Of a stretch of DNA of 63,500 bases, positions 1-13,108 are shown one piece after another. The notes beneath the pieces are model-generated. The model was given only the letters and a program-made list of their open reading frames with translations. It searched no databases and was not told the DNA's origin. The number at the start of each line of letters is the position of its first letter. Within the stretch, counting starts at the first letter, position 1. This DNA comes from Cristatella mucedo (taxonomy: Eukaryota; Bryozoa; Phylactolaemata; Cristatellidae). A program made the position numbers and the translations under genes. The stretch spans positions 536,501 through 600,000 of the forward strand of contig WPIO01000035.1 in the NCBI GenBank assembly GCA_009760855.2, written 5' to 3'.

Positions 1-3000
1 TTTTTAAATGCTGGAGTTCATAGCGTGCCTGCAATCGTGATGCTATGCAACTGTTGTCAGGTAATGGGATTTATATGGTATGGGAAATTGCTTCTAGATT
101 CGTCTTTAAATTTCTGCCTTGCTTGCTGAAGGGGGTGTGGTGATGCCCAGTCGAATCGTGGGTAGAAGCCAAATTCTCAGTCTGAACTATTCTTGCCTGC
201 CACGGTTGGCTCGTTCGTGCCTTGCTGATCTTCTACATCAGCATCTACTCATGCCGTCAGGTCTCCTCTGGACAACAGAGTAACCGTCTCTTTCTTTTAT
301 TAAAAGTTGAAGGAAAGCAAGCTTTGCCGTGCAGGTCCCACACTGTGAAGCACATTTCCATACTTTGATATATTTTCTCTGCTGCTGCTGATTCTAGCAC
401 GCCCTTTCCTGCGGTTCTTTTCTGCTACTCTTTTGCTTCGTCCTGTAATACCGTCTTATAAGTTGCTGTGCTGCATGCTTTTTATTGTTGTGTGAAAGAA
501 ATGCTGTTGGCTACCGATTGCTCACCTAAAGCTGCTTGGGCTTTTTAGTCTGCCATAGTCTCCAACGAAATGTCTGCTTTGTCCTCATGGCTTTGTGATG
601 TTACAGATGGATACACATACGTTAAGTCGTCGTGATCCCTCAGAAATGTTAATTGTGGTGCAGACAGATACAAAATAGAGCTTAAATGCCTTCTAATTCC
701 ATTAAGAATTGGGTTTTATAAGTTTCGGGTTTATTTAGAGCATCAGAATTCTACTGGTACAGCAACACCAGTGGGATTCTGCTGCATACTAATGGGATTA
801 GTCGAGCGATCTTGTGAGACATCAACTGTTTTCTACCACCTGTAGCCTGTCGCCAGTCACACCCAAGTGGTTGAATTATCAAGACTAGAGGCAAAATTAG
901 GCAATTTTACTGGCTCGAGACTGGCCTAGTAAAGCTGCTACTGTTTGCTGGATTCTGACAAGAGCGTTTGCACACAAAGTGATAGAGATGTTGGAGAGTG
1001 GGGGGGGGCCTTTAGAAATGCTCTCTCGCCGGGCCGACACGTGCTGTCGCTAGGCTTGCAAACATAATGCTATATTTGAGCAGTGTCTAGTCTGCTTTGC
1101 TCCAGAAAGAAGTGGCACTAAATTCGTCCAAGTTTTACCTGAAAAACAAAGTGGCATTTACCCCTTTAAGAAGCTGTTGAAAGAGGCTAGTCGGCTAGCT
1201 TGCATCAATTAACGCACACCGGCCAGGATTACTTCAACTTACCTTTTGTGGACCACTCTCCGAGTCTGCTGGGAATCAGCAAAAGCCAGTTTTTGTTTTC
1301 AAACTGCAAATGAAATCATCTTGGTAATCGATGACCCCTGGAAATCGCTTCACTAAAATTCCAACAGTCTACGGTAGAATTTAGGCGATAGTCGTGTGGT
1401 GTTGTGGTACCCTGCCAGCGGTGGCTGGCTGCAATGTGCTCTCATGCCCACCAAGCCCGGTAGGCTCTTGCAAATCGGAGAGCTGCGGGATCACACACCA
1501 AAATTGAATCGAGAAATCGTTAAATGCATTTTTTGAATATCTCTAGCTTGTTATTTATGTGAAATCCAGGCGAGTCATTGCAGCTGCCACAGTTGTCCAA
1601 ATATAGTGACTACGCTCCCGTGGTGCCTATCGACGGAGTTGGGTTGGTGAGTCGAAAGACCTTAGGGGAGGTGTGCGCGTGCGCGTGTATGTGAGTGAGT
1701 CCACTGGTGTAGGGTGCTCTGCTGTGGCTCTGCTTAGTGTGCGCAGCATCCGCTTGCTGTGCGCCCATATGCTAGTGACATATTATTCCACCGTATTTAG
1801 GCTGAAACGTGATGTCGCCAGGGAGAGTGCTGGTATTGGTGAATGTATGTAGTAGTGACTCGCTTCTGTCACACGGGCAGTCTTCCGTCCAGGGTAGGAC
1901 ATGTTGGCATCTAAGATTCACTTCGTACTCGAGTCTGGCCAATGTAAGTGATCGTTTATGCAGGATGACACCTGGGACTCGAGTCTGTATGCCTGGGTTC
2001 ACTCACTGCTCTGCTTCCAGTCGGGCTTTTGGAGCAGCTTAGCGTGGTTACTGACTCCTAGGTACTCAACCACCTTGGGAGACGATTTTGCAGCACTGCT
2101 GTGCCATGCATGCACATTTGCATAGTGCATTGCCGGTTGTTTAGCTGCTGCCTCATTCTGAGCCCTCAGTCCATCATGCGTCCAGAGGTAAGGGGTGTGT
2201 GCCATCGCGGCACCCAACAACCTTGAAATCACCCCTGCTGACACTGCTTCCGATCGGCGCCTGACACGATCTACCGCTGCACATCCTGGCTTTGCTAGCC
2301 AGCACCTCAGCCGCCAGTACTTGCACGCGCACACGTCTCGACATATGCAACCTTCTAGGAAGCCATGCAGATTTACTGGGTGTAAAGTTGGGGAGCAAGC
2401 CTCGGCGAGAGAATGTACTAACTGGAAGAGAGGAGTTAAGCTTGGATTGAGGATGGAAATGGGTGGCGACTATTCGAATCGGACCGATCACGTGGAGACA
2501 CTTAGCCGAAGTGCAACAGGGCAGCAGTATGGGCTTGGCAGCCGCTATGCGTTTGGCCAGTGTCTACATTATAATACATCCCGATCGCTAAGCATGAATT
2601 TATAAGTAAGATAGTCACACACTTGCAATAATCGGTCACTGTGGTCACTAGTAGGAGCTTCCAGCCGAGCAGCATTGCCGATTCAACGGTCGGACCGACG
2701 ATACCGGTACAATCGATACAGGTCGACACTAGTCATGGCTACCTGTGTCATTTGCTATGCCTTAGGTGGTCATACCTTGAATGTTTGTATCCTCATAATT
2801 TACAGCCCTTTTAGCAAATGGAACTGCAATCGTTGTCGCCATTATTTATGAAGGGCAGCTAAGCAGTTTAAATTCCTTTGCCAACTGCCTGCCATTGCTC
2901 GGCTTGCTGGTCAGGTGTAAGGTGCTCAGTCTTCACGAGCCAAGTCATGGATTCGAGTCCTGAAGTGGGCGATCCTTGATTGCCCGCTGCGCTGCAAGCA

Positions 3001-3388
3001 GTAGTGATAGCCGTAAAGGCTCTTCTCTCCATATATTAGCGAGGCTGTTAAATCAGCTAACCTTTTTTTGGTGCCAGCATTTTTTTAACGGCAATGTGAC
3101 ATGAGTTGGCTTGCAGAGACTGCTTTGATGCTGTCGGTGTTCAGTTACATAGCTCGAAGGCAAGGGGAATTTGATTTAATTGCAGCACAGAATACTGATT
3201 TAATTTAGTAGTTCAATGCCCCCAATGAGACACGTTTAGCGGGTATGAAATCGTGATGAACAAAGTGAGTTCAGACCTACTGTAAATGCCTTCATTTGCT
3301 CACAAAATGTTATGCCTCAGGCTTGATGCTCTTGGCAAAAGACCGAACTCTTCCATTGTTATTGCGTGGGTATTTTTTGCATTTGCAG
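1..3388. other. Presumed PWP1 intron or upstream DNA, no exon recognised
   Basis: The first recognised PWP1 exon starts at 3389 and needs two bases from an upstream exon. No stretch here reads as the expected preceding WD40 blade followed by a GT donor in that phase, so that exon is either missed or lies left of the window. The block contains a degenerate LINE-A 3' fragment (about 470-615, recognised from its 'ctgttggctaccga' and terminal 'gttacagatgg' words), a G9 run at 1000-1008 and a SINE-A copy near 2905-3066. The open frames between 1772 and 2729 overlap one another on both strands, match no family I know and lack convincing splice sites, so I treat them as non-coding. Confidence 0.5.
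2905..3066 (+). repeat. SINE-A copy (tRNA-derived)
   Basis: It has a degenerate tRNA-like head with a B-box-like 'ggattcgagtcc', then the family body 'gtgatagccgtaaaggctc' and the terminal 'gaggctgttaaatcagcta' followed by a T-rich tail. Other copies of the same order occur near 4236, 15108, 19928, 23886, 47100, 51117 and 51535. Confidence 0.75.
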
Positions 3389-6080
3389 AATAGTTCGCCT
3401 CTACGATTGCCGGAGCCCCCATGGTGGTTTCAAGAAATGGAAAGTAGATGGTGAGGTAGAAAGGGTTATGTGGAATTCGTTTCAGCCCTACTGCTTTTAT
3501 GTAAGTGAAAGCAGTACTTGCACTAATCACTTTATCTAGTGCAAGAGTTGGCCAGACAATACTATTGTATGCCCTTGGTTTAACTCGTCATCAAGGTCAA
3601 GTTATTTGTTTAGGCGAGCACCGAGAAGGGATTTGTGTTTTACATGGACTCGCGTGTTGATCGAAAACCCGTCTTCACGCTGAGTGCCCACACGGGCGCT
3701 GTCACTGGTAGGTGAATATAACAATTGCTCGTTCCTAGCGAAGTCAGCAGCAAGGTGCTCGTCGATGCAAGCTTGTGGCTCGCACCGTGCCTCGTGATCG
3801 GGCATCATCTGACAGCCGGTTGTAACGTGCAGGACTGGTGCAGAGCAGTGAAGCTTCTACCTGTCTCGTCACGGCGTCGGCCGACGGCTTCCTCAAAGTG
3901 TGGGACACTGCTGACTGCAAGCCGAGCTGTGTGCTCGAGAAAAATATGAATATGGTGAGCCAAGCAAAGGAGTCCAACGATGATCCTCGGTTGGTTCTCA
4001 GCCTCCCAGCTCCCATCACTTTTTGAAGTTACCTCACCTAATCAGAATCATACAGTATGCATTTTGCAGAGCAGGGCTGATCGATCGGTCTGATTACAGA
4101 ATCATACAAGCGCCAAGCTGAAAATGTACCTGCATATGGGCAGTGCCACCCTATATAGCTGACTGTGCTTAAACAAACATAGTTGACTTGTATTTCAATC
4201 AGGGGCGGTATAGGCTGGCTCCTTGGTCTCAGCCTAGGGGCAATGTGCTCGCTCTTTGCTACCCAGGTCGTGGGTTCGAGTCTTGCAACTGGCAATAGTT
4301 TATTGCCCTTTGCTTGCAAGTGGTGATGGTAGCCATTAATAATAAAATAATTTATATAGGCCCTTCGGCTTCTATGTGAATGACGCGGTTAAATCAGCTA
4401 ATCCTTATTTTCACTTGTGAATTGGATTGTTTAGGAGTTCTTGGTAAGATTTCCCATAAATTACTTGGGCTGCCAACCAATAATCTCATTAGCTTTACCT
4501 ACGAAGGCCACGCTACTTGAGTGGCCGTCAGAGCTTCTTCTAGTAGGTGGTTGTGCAATAAGTTGTCATGCTTGACTTTTTGAGATAGTCTGTTATGAAT
4601 TATGCCTGCTGTACATTCGACATCCCACTCTTTTGTAGGGTGAACTTCATTGCTTGAGTCGCTGTCCAGAGGCAGGTTTTGCATTTGCCATCGGCAGTGC
4701 TAAGGATCTCCGTGTATGGGATGTGCGGGAGGCATCATCAGGTGAGTATCTCGTTGCCATTGCCTTTTTAGGTTTGCTGTTCTGAAACATCATCATCTCT
4801 TGAACATGGACAGTGTAAGTGAACTTTAGGTACTGATTCTGGAAACGGTAAAAGACAGCACCCCTTAAACTTTACCAAACATTTAGGATTATACTTTTCT
4901 CATCTTTCACCCACTTTTGCCCATACATATGGCTGCAACTGATCCAAGATATTCCTTTCATCGACGATAGGCTCTGAACCAAAATCGTTCAGGTTTGGAA
5001 GGCTTTGGTTTTAGTTAAATATCTGCACATTCTAGGATTGGATTATACGCAGTATAGCTTCAGGATTGCAAAATTCCGCATGGAAATCGTCACTCCAGGC
5101 ACGAGTCTACATTTTTGATAGCTAGTTTACATAAGTCTGACGTGGCTAGTGTTCCAAGAGACCGATTTCTGTCGTTCAATCGGTGTGGTGCAGCAATCAG
5201 TAACCGAAGGGTACCTGTTTGTCAAAATGTCACAGTAATGTGTCAACTGTTAATGTCAAATCCGTCTTGGGTATTGTTTATAGAGCTCACCTGGCATTCC
5301 AGCTGCCATGCAACGTTTGTAGCTGCTTGTCTTAATTTTCCAGTCGAGTTTAAATATGCTGACGGCAAGTTAGGTTAGCCGTACCATCGAGCCTGCCCCT
5401 CTGGCTGATCAACCAGGCTGGCAGCAGCCGGTCTCGGCAGGCTACCGAGCTGTTGTGGATACTAGACTGCCCGAGTCTCGGTTGCACTGACACGTGACAC
5501 ACATCTCGTAATTGGCGTTCTCCGCTCGTTGCTGCACTGTACACATCTGCATCTTAGCCAAGCCTGCTGTCCCATTTATAGCTGTCTGAAACTGCAGCGA
5601 GAGACCTTGGACACTACGCAAGAGCTCTATAAAATCACACCGTGTTTCATTGGAGCTGCAAATTTTGCATTTCACAACTTTTTCACTTCTCATTCAAAGG
5701 ATTTCATTTCGGTCTGCCAGCGCTGCAGGTCAGCAGTGCCTTCGCCCTTGCACTGTCAGCGGCGCTTGCCGACAGCGTCGCTCGTTTCCGCGTCCTTTGC
5801 AGTTCGAAAGCACTTCTGCTCGGCAGCAGCCGGTCAGAGCAGCGACGAGGCTCACGTCGATGCTTCTCTTGGTGCGATGTCGCTCTCTGCTGAGCCCGCC
5901 GACTCGGACGAGGAGGACATTAACGAGTTTTTCGTTAACGAAATGCACGCCGAGACCGCCCAGCGAGGCACAGTGGCTGGCACAGTGGCAGCGAGCTCCG
6001 CTGCACTGGCTAAGAGAAAAAAGAAGAAAGCCAAGCGCAGGAAGCCGAAGCAGGAGGGCGCGGCGGGCGGCACGGCGTAG
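3389..6080 (+). CDS. PWP1: PWP1 periodic tryptophan protein 1 homolog, 3' part (5 exons)
   Basis: WD40 protein of the PWP1 family, a nucleolar and chromatin factor needed for rRNA synthesis and ribosome biogenesis. Exons: 3389-3500, 3614-3707, 3833-3954, 4639-4741, 5803-6080. All have AG acceptors and GT donors, and all phases agree, giving about 235 codons before the TAG at 6078-6080. Family marks in order are LYDCRSP, then GEVERVMWN, ASTEKGFVFYMDSR, KPVFTLSAHTG, CLVTASADGFLKVWD and AFAIGSAKDLRVWDVREASS, which together follow the last WD blades of animal PWP1. The 5' exons are missing from the window. The final exon adds an acidic stretch (SDEEDINEFF) and a lysine-rich cluster (KRKKKKAKRR) that could act as a nuclear signal. 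This tail is clearly longer than the short one of vertebrate PWP1 as I recall it. The acceptor at 5803 was chosen because it keeps phase and continues REASS into VRKHF, as in the family. No canonical poly(A) signal was seen just downstream. Confidence 0.93.
4236..4405 (+). repeat. SINE-A copy in a PWP1 intron
   Basis: The head 'caggtcgtgggttcgagtc' matches an RNA polymerase III B box. It is followed by the 'gcttgcaagtggtgatggta' body, a small AAT expansion, and the terminal 'gttaaatcagctaatcc'. It lies in the intron between the exons ending at 3954 and starting at 4639. Confidence 0.75.
4742..5802. other. Last PWP1 intron
   Basis: This stretch separates two phase-matched PWP1 exons and begins with a strong GTGAGT donor. 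Open frames within it are short, overlap on both strands and match nothing known. No clear repeat was identified. Confidence 0.7.
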
Positions 6081-6405
6081 CTGCCCTCGCAGCCGGCGCC
6101 GCACAGTCGCCGCGTGCACTGCAGCTGTCACCTCACGGTCACGCAGCTGCATCCGGCACCTAGCCGAAGGTCATTCTGGAGGATGGCTGGGCGATCTTTT
6201 GCCATTCACTGCAGTGGGCGTTCACTGCTGCCCTGCTGCAGGTGCAACAGCTTTGCCACACACCCGCTGGTCAGCGCAGGTGGTGGCCGTGCGCACGTGC
6301 CACGTCTCCTCTCTTCCGAAACCCGACATCTCGGCGACGGCTACTGCTGAACGCCGACTTGATTGCACCAGAGCCTCGTGAAGTCGGATGTGCTGACTGA
6401 ACGAC
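6081..6405. other. Tail-to-tail gap between PWP1 and SCLY
   Basis: These 325 bases lie between the PWP1 stop (+) and the SCLY stop (-), so both 3' UTRs must fit here or overlap. I see no AATAAA or ATTAAA on either strand in the gap, so poly(A) sites are either non-canonical or lie inside the opposite gene. The block is GC-rich, which explains long chance frames on both strands. Confidence 0.6.
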
Positions 6406-9400
6406 TCACGAGTTGGCCTCGCCGGCGGGTCGCAGACGCCCGCTGGCCTCGCGCAAACACTCGACCACCGTGTCGATGTCGTCGCGCGTCGTCTCGCGGC
6501 CGACACTGAGGCGTATGGCGTTGACCGCCACTTCAGGAGGAATGCCGCACGCCAGCAGTATCGGGGAGCCTGAGTAGTGTTGTCTGAAAGTGCAGCAGCT
6601 CACGTTCCAGCCAAAGAGAGAGAGCCCCGTGGGTGATGCGTTCGAGCGCACGGCGAGGGAACGATCGCTCGGCAAGCTGCTGCAAGCCGTGAAGCTCGAC
6701 TTACGCTGCTGCCGGCTTGCCGTCGGCTACTGCTACTGTGGCGGTGGTGGCAGAGTGGCACGCGGCTCCGAGGCTGGCTATGAAGGTGGCGGCGCACCGC
6801 GCCAGCACTCGGTGGCCTGTGAACGGGAGGAGGCGCAGTCTGTGCTGCTCGGCGGCTGTTGCGCCTTGTGCGACCTCCTGCTGCACGAGTTGTCAACACG
6901 ATGCTTGCTTGCTTTGCCGAGATCGCATCGCTCCTGCTACGCCACCCGGCTTCTCTGCATGAGGGGCAGTGCCTTTGTTCCTACGTACTCACCTTCCAGA
7001 CCCGATCCAATCAACGAGACGTTGCTCGTGTTAGGGAGCCGTGAGGAGGAGTGCATGCGGCCGTTCACGCGCACCGTGTCGCCAAACGCCTCCTATGCGA
7101 AACGAGGCAGCGAGTGTTGCAGCGATGGCTGGAGGCCTATGCACAAAGCAGTTTGCCAAGTGTGAAGACAAAAATGGCTCAACAGTAAGTGATGTATGCG
7201 AAGAAGTAATCGGTCTGCATCAAGCTCAGCTGAGAAAGCTAAACGACGATGACAGCCAGCTACACCAAGCAAGCAGGTAGACTCAAAAGAGGGTGGCTAC
7301 TCACGCCAAGTCTCGCTTCCAAGTAGTCCCGCACGTCGGCCTGCTGCTGCTGGTAGCGCACGACGTTCCTGTGCACCAGCTCGGCGGCCTGGCAGGAGAG
7401 TGAAACAAGCAATAGGAGAGTGAGCACCGGTCGCAGCTCCGTCGGTGCAGCGAGAGTGTAATGAGGACATCGCGTTGCACGGCAACGACCGAGGGCAGTC
7501 ACAGCATGGCAAATGCATGTGGCCAAAGGCAAAGTGAAATTTTGCATTGTAAAACTGTTGATCGTCACGTCTGCTAATATCCTTGCTGCTTCTCATGTTG
7601 AGCTCTATTTTGCCACGAAGCCGAACCGAATTATGATGGGGGGCCTGGGGGAAGGGAAGTGATAACAGTGCTGCTGGCTGAAAGGCCAACCCGTGCACTG
7701 TGGACAGGACTCAGAGAGTCGTCCATGCTGCCTGAGATATACCGTCGAAGTTACACATAGAAGCTTAGTTAGACTTACAAGGGCTTCCCCGGTCACATCA
7801 ACAGTGAGGAGGCAAGATCATGCAGTCAAGGTCAAGAACGATGCCACACCTCAGCCCTGACACCAGATGCTCGCAAAGTATGCTTGGCTGCAAATGAAGG
7901 CAGCGTGCTGATCACTCTGAGAAGCAGACATTCTAACGACGTAGGTTGTAGGTCTGAGCTCCAAGTGGTGTGCGAAACGTCACCCAACGTCCTGTAGGGG
8001 GCCGGATCGGTGTCGGGCTGTGCATTCCCACTATCCGTCTGTGAACGCCTCGAGAGGAGAACCGTGCGAGCAAACTACTATGCTGAAACCACGTGCCACG
8101 CACATTCAATGGCCGGGCAGCGACCCACCTTGCCACAGGCAAGCTTCCTCCGAAGACATGAATCAGACACAGGCATAGCCATCATGAGTCGGTTCGGCTT
8201 CGTGGTAAAATATGAGCTCAACATGAGAAGCACGAGTATTAGTAGACATACCGATTATCGGCTTTGTAATGGTCCACAGTGCTAGAGAGGTGGCACAAAA
8301 GCGTAATGGTGAAAAGACGAAGGATGAAAAAATGCGTTAAAGGGCAGCACATTTTGTTTATATTTTTCTTATTTTGCTTGGTTTGGTTTTCAAAATTTTT
8401 CTTTGCCTTTGGCTACATACAGTTGCCGCCACGTTAGTCGAACGTCAGCTTTAAGTCACGGTATGCTATGTGCGTGATCGCCCTCAATCATGGCCACGCA
8501 AAGCCACGTCCTAGACGCCACAAGAAAATTTACCAAGGATTGATCTTAAAGCAGGTCTCGAGGGCCTGCAAGAAGCTACCAGTTGCATTTCAGTCAGGAA
8601 TCCCAGTGAAGCTTAAGAGGCAAGCCTGTCTCACACCGCCTCGAGTGAGACGACTACAGCAGTCAGTACTACAGCCAGTCTGCTGGACCCCGAGGGTCTG
8701 AGAGGCCTGACAAAATAATATTAATACTAATAACGATAGCACATTTTTATAGCGCTCACTGAGCTAAATCTCATTCCAGGCACTTTACGTAAAATGTAAA
8801 GGAAGCATGTCAAAAAGTTTAGTGACAACATGCACAGTATCAGCACGGTTACGCACACACGAGACCATTGTGACGTACCCAGAATATGCAGTGAGGAGCA
8901 GGGACATTTCAGCTTCTGTTCAAATGTCAAGTCAAGGGGCGACGTGACGCGAGTGGGGAGCAAGCTTCAGGCTCTCGGAGCACACACGAACTAAAGGCAT
9001 GGTCTCCAAAGGATTTGCGGGTTCGTACGAGGCACAGCTAAACAACTACAGTCAGAAGAGCAGTGGTATGATGCCTGGCCTCATCAGTAAGTAGTTCGGC
9101 TCGGTAGGCTGGAGCACGGAGAGAATAAAAGGATCCAGAGGAGGGACAGAACCTTGAAGTCTACACGTTACCTAATGTGTGTGTGGGGGGCAGTGCCAGA
9201 GGGCAAGAAGTTGTGTGTTGTATGGGAACTGCAGTGCTCATGATGCTCCTAGCTGCAGAGTTTTCCACCAATTGTACGCATAGGCTGGTAGATGCACGTA
9301 GTGAATTAAATAAGTCGAGACGGGATGTGACAAATGCACGGTTCAGCTTGGATCTGGTGTCCCTATCTAAGCAAGCCCGATTTTTTCCAATGTCACACAG

Positions 9401-12016
9401 CCTAAAGCAGGCAGACTTGGCCGTGCAACTGACGGGATCTTCTAGTTAAAGGTCTCTTTGAAACGGTACACCTAGATTTTGTGCAGACCCCACGGCAGAA
9501 GTGATGGCCGAGAACATTTTTTGTGAGGTAGGTTTACCAATTTCCGGGTAATACAAGGTTCGTCCATAACTAGCAAGTTGATTGTATCGTCACTCAAGAT
9601 AAAAATGCTTCTTCCCACCCGAGTGCGACTGTCAGCAATACATACGGCACGAAGAGACGAAAAGCCTTGACACTCGAGCCGAATTCTGTGCTACACGGGA
9701 AGCTGGTGATGACACTTGAAAGAAGGGCGACCGATGCGAACTCCGCTGTGTCAGTCGACAAGTCGGGCTGCCTGGTTCAAAGAGGGCTTGAGGCACTGGC
9801 TTAAGGTACATCTTGAGTGATAAATGCGAAGGAAGGAGCAAACGGCAGCAACGGTTTCAGCTGAAATTCAGCAGCCGAATTTCTAAGAAAACGCTCGAGG
9901 CTGAGCCCGGAGTAAAAAGCAAACCGACACCAAATTATTTTGTAGCCCGACAGCACCACCCCGTCACACGGAAGTTCTGAATGACATAGCAAACGCAGAT
10001 CCGCAAGTCAAGCCACACGGAACATTTAAGATGCCTGCAGGCAAGCAAGAGAGTCTATCATCTGCACGCCGAAGAGAGGACACCCATTGACAGTCAGCAG
10101 CTGCCCACGTGACCGGTGCATGCGATCTGTCTGCAACCAGCTGACGTTTGTAAGTTTTATCCAGACAAGCACATCCACAGTCAGTCCACGGTGCCCGCCC
10201 AGGACTAGCTGCTACTTAGTGCAATACCTGGCTAATGATTGCACTAGTTCCACCTCCCCCTTTTTCTCTAAGCCAGACGACCGGAACTCTGTCGTGGTTG
10301 AAGGGCTGCCAACGTTGGCCTATACAGGCAAGGTAAAATATATAGTTGCCACACCGGTCTTTAAATGCAAAAATTAGCATCAGGCATCTGCTACACTATA
10401 GCGAGGCTGCATAACGTCCCAGTTGATCAGTAAACAGAGACCGAAATTCCGGTCATACCCGGGGGGCCCATGCCCCAAGGCTCAGCTTTATCACTGTACA
10501 ACTCACTGCCGAAACACTGTACAACTCACTGCCGCAACACTTGTCACAGCAACGATACGTGCTCTAATCTTACCACCTGCTTTCCAGCCATCACATGCTT
10601 CTACCCTGGACTCACTAGCATGAGCGCCCTTCAGTCTTCACCTTCAGGCGTTTTTTTGCTTTTTGCATACGACAAAGTCTGCTGACTACCGAGCCAAAGC
10701 CGCTGCCAATGCTGCTTGGGCTGGGCTTCGACTGCTCTAGAGGAAACTTTCCTGCGTTATGCTTGCACAGTCGACGGGTCTTAGCTCAGCTGTTACGTGC
10801 TTCCATTTCACGACCCGTGGGTCGCGGGTTCGAGTCCTGCAGCAGGCATACTTCTTTGTTGTCTGTTGCTGCTGCTGGCGGGGGAGAGGGGAAAGGAAGA
10901 AGCTGCAGATCGGCCCTCATGGCCGCCCAAGTAGTAAATCAGTCGGTCGAATCAGGCGGCGTTCTTCAAATTTCCATTATTCACGGCATTGCAATGCTAA
11001 GAGATATATTTCCCTAGCATGGCGCCCTAAGAGAACTTGATCACTATTCAGGCGCTTCACTGCCACGGATCTCGAGCGCACGACCTCGGCCAGACCAGAG
11101 GGTGGGGCGAGCACCTTAACCACTGGGCGAAACCAGCTCGTTTTGACGATGCACGCAGATGCTAGCAGACAGACGAGCAAGACGTATGAGTGAGAGAAGC
11201 AATTGCATGCATAGCGTCCAACCAACAGCCGAGGTGCCACTGCCTACCTTGCCGAGGCCAGCTATCATGGGCGTGTTCTCTGTTCTACAAAGTGAAAGAA
11301 AGAGAGAGCTTTCAAGTATGCACGCATGCTAGGGTGCACAGCTCTGCTAGAGAAGCTCTGCTGCGCTCTGTGATGAGCGCTTCGGACGCTGAGTGCACGG
11401 CAGAGCTCGGAGCTTCGGACACTCACCCAGGTCTCAGGCTTCGCTCCTGGCCGCCGCCGACCAGCATGGCGCGAAGCGGCGGCACGCAATCGATGGGCGT
11501 GCCGCCGTCAGCACAGCCACCACGAACGTAGAGAGCACCAATCCTGGGCCCATAGAACTGAACAAAAACAAACCACGCATGCAGACAGAGTTTCCACAGC
11601 TGGTGCAGCTCAGTAGTCAGCACAAACCGATCAACGCCGACATTGACAGGAAGCAAGCCAACACGCCCAGACTCGCTCAGCCTGCAAGCAGTTGCAATGT
11701 CAGCAACAACGAGAGCTACATATAAGGGTAGACACATGAGCATGCACTGCACAATTCGACGGATGCAAGGTTTTTGGACGGCATGCCTACTGGCACACGA
11801 ACCTGCTACGACGGTGCTCTCACGTTGATTGCGCTACATAGGCCAAAGTGTATGAAGCAACAGAAGAAGGCGGGCACGCAGAGCAGCCGTGTGAACTGCT
11901 TGCTGCTAGCAATTCGATTGATAGTTTCCTTGTCACCCTCATAGAAGCAGACAGTAGAACGCATTTTTTTATAGCTCTGCACAAAATGCGAAAGAAGGTA
12001 AAGGGCTGTTGATATA

Positions 12017-12047
<31 letters not shown>

Positions 12048-13051
12048 ATACGATATGTATAATATAATATATATACATATATATACATATATATAATTCA
12101 TTTGTGCTACACTACATATGAATTATATACATAAACTACATATGAATTATACATCTATATATTTGTTTCATATACGTTCTCTTAGGGCACTATAGAAATA
12201 AAACAGATGAATTATATATAAGAGAAACCTAATCTCCATTCAGGCGCTACACGTATGCCATGGGGTCGAGCCCACGACCTAGGCCATCATATACATTCAC
12301 CTTGACCTTGGTCGGGGCGAGCACCTTGACCGCTGGGCAAAACCAGCATGATAATTGCTAAGCGATACAAGAGGGTGGTTAGCTTATGATATGCATGATA
12401 GCGGCAATAATACTCTGGGTCTCATCAGTTGATTGCTAATCCAACCACGTACTATTCATTTAGCAGCAGCTAAGTGGGCTACCATCATAATCTTCAATAA
12501 GAAATACTTCCACGACTTTTAAGTCATAAGACTGAAAAGCTCCACGCTTTAGAGATGTCTGCATGCGATCGCGACCAGCAATCGTGATTCCAAATGTACC
12601 TAAGTTCGGTAACAAAGTAGCTGTCCAAGCCAAAGAAATAAGCAAGACATGGCTGCAGCGCGACTGGCAGTTGCCCACACATTATTGACCCTCGACTGCA
12701 ACTATGCAAACTTTCGTACAAAATGAGGATGTAGAGACGTAGTGGCTGTACAGAAATGATTAGCCAATGCTACAGTTAACAGACCTGAGCCCTTCAGTCT
12801 GCAAAAATAGGCAGGGCCCGGCCATTGCCCATCTCCTGCAACTTCAGCAATTTCAGCTCCACCTAGGCCAGGCAATGATGCCTCTGATTTGCTAGTACAC
12901 TTTGTTTTTATTCATGTAGCTACCCAAAAAATATTGCTCGCTATGGCATTGCACTCTCTGCTGGGTCTGAGTGCCAAGAGCACCTACACTGATTAATGGC
13001 CTGAGAGTGGAAGTAAAAGAAAGAAAAATAATGGGAAAGCGAAAAAGAAAG

Positions 13052-13108
<57 letters not shown>

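Noticed and set aside
2174-2605. Frames of 105-136 codons on both strands
   Set aside because: They overlap each other, lack splice signals consistent with PWP1 and have no recognisable domain.
5529-5802. Extension of the last PWP1 exon upstream as one open frame
   Set aside because: The frame is open, but the acceptor at 5801-5802 restores both phase and family continuity (REASS to VRKHF); the upstream residues match nothing.
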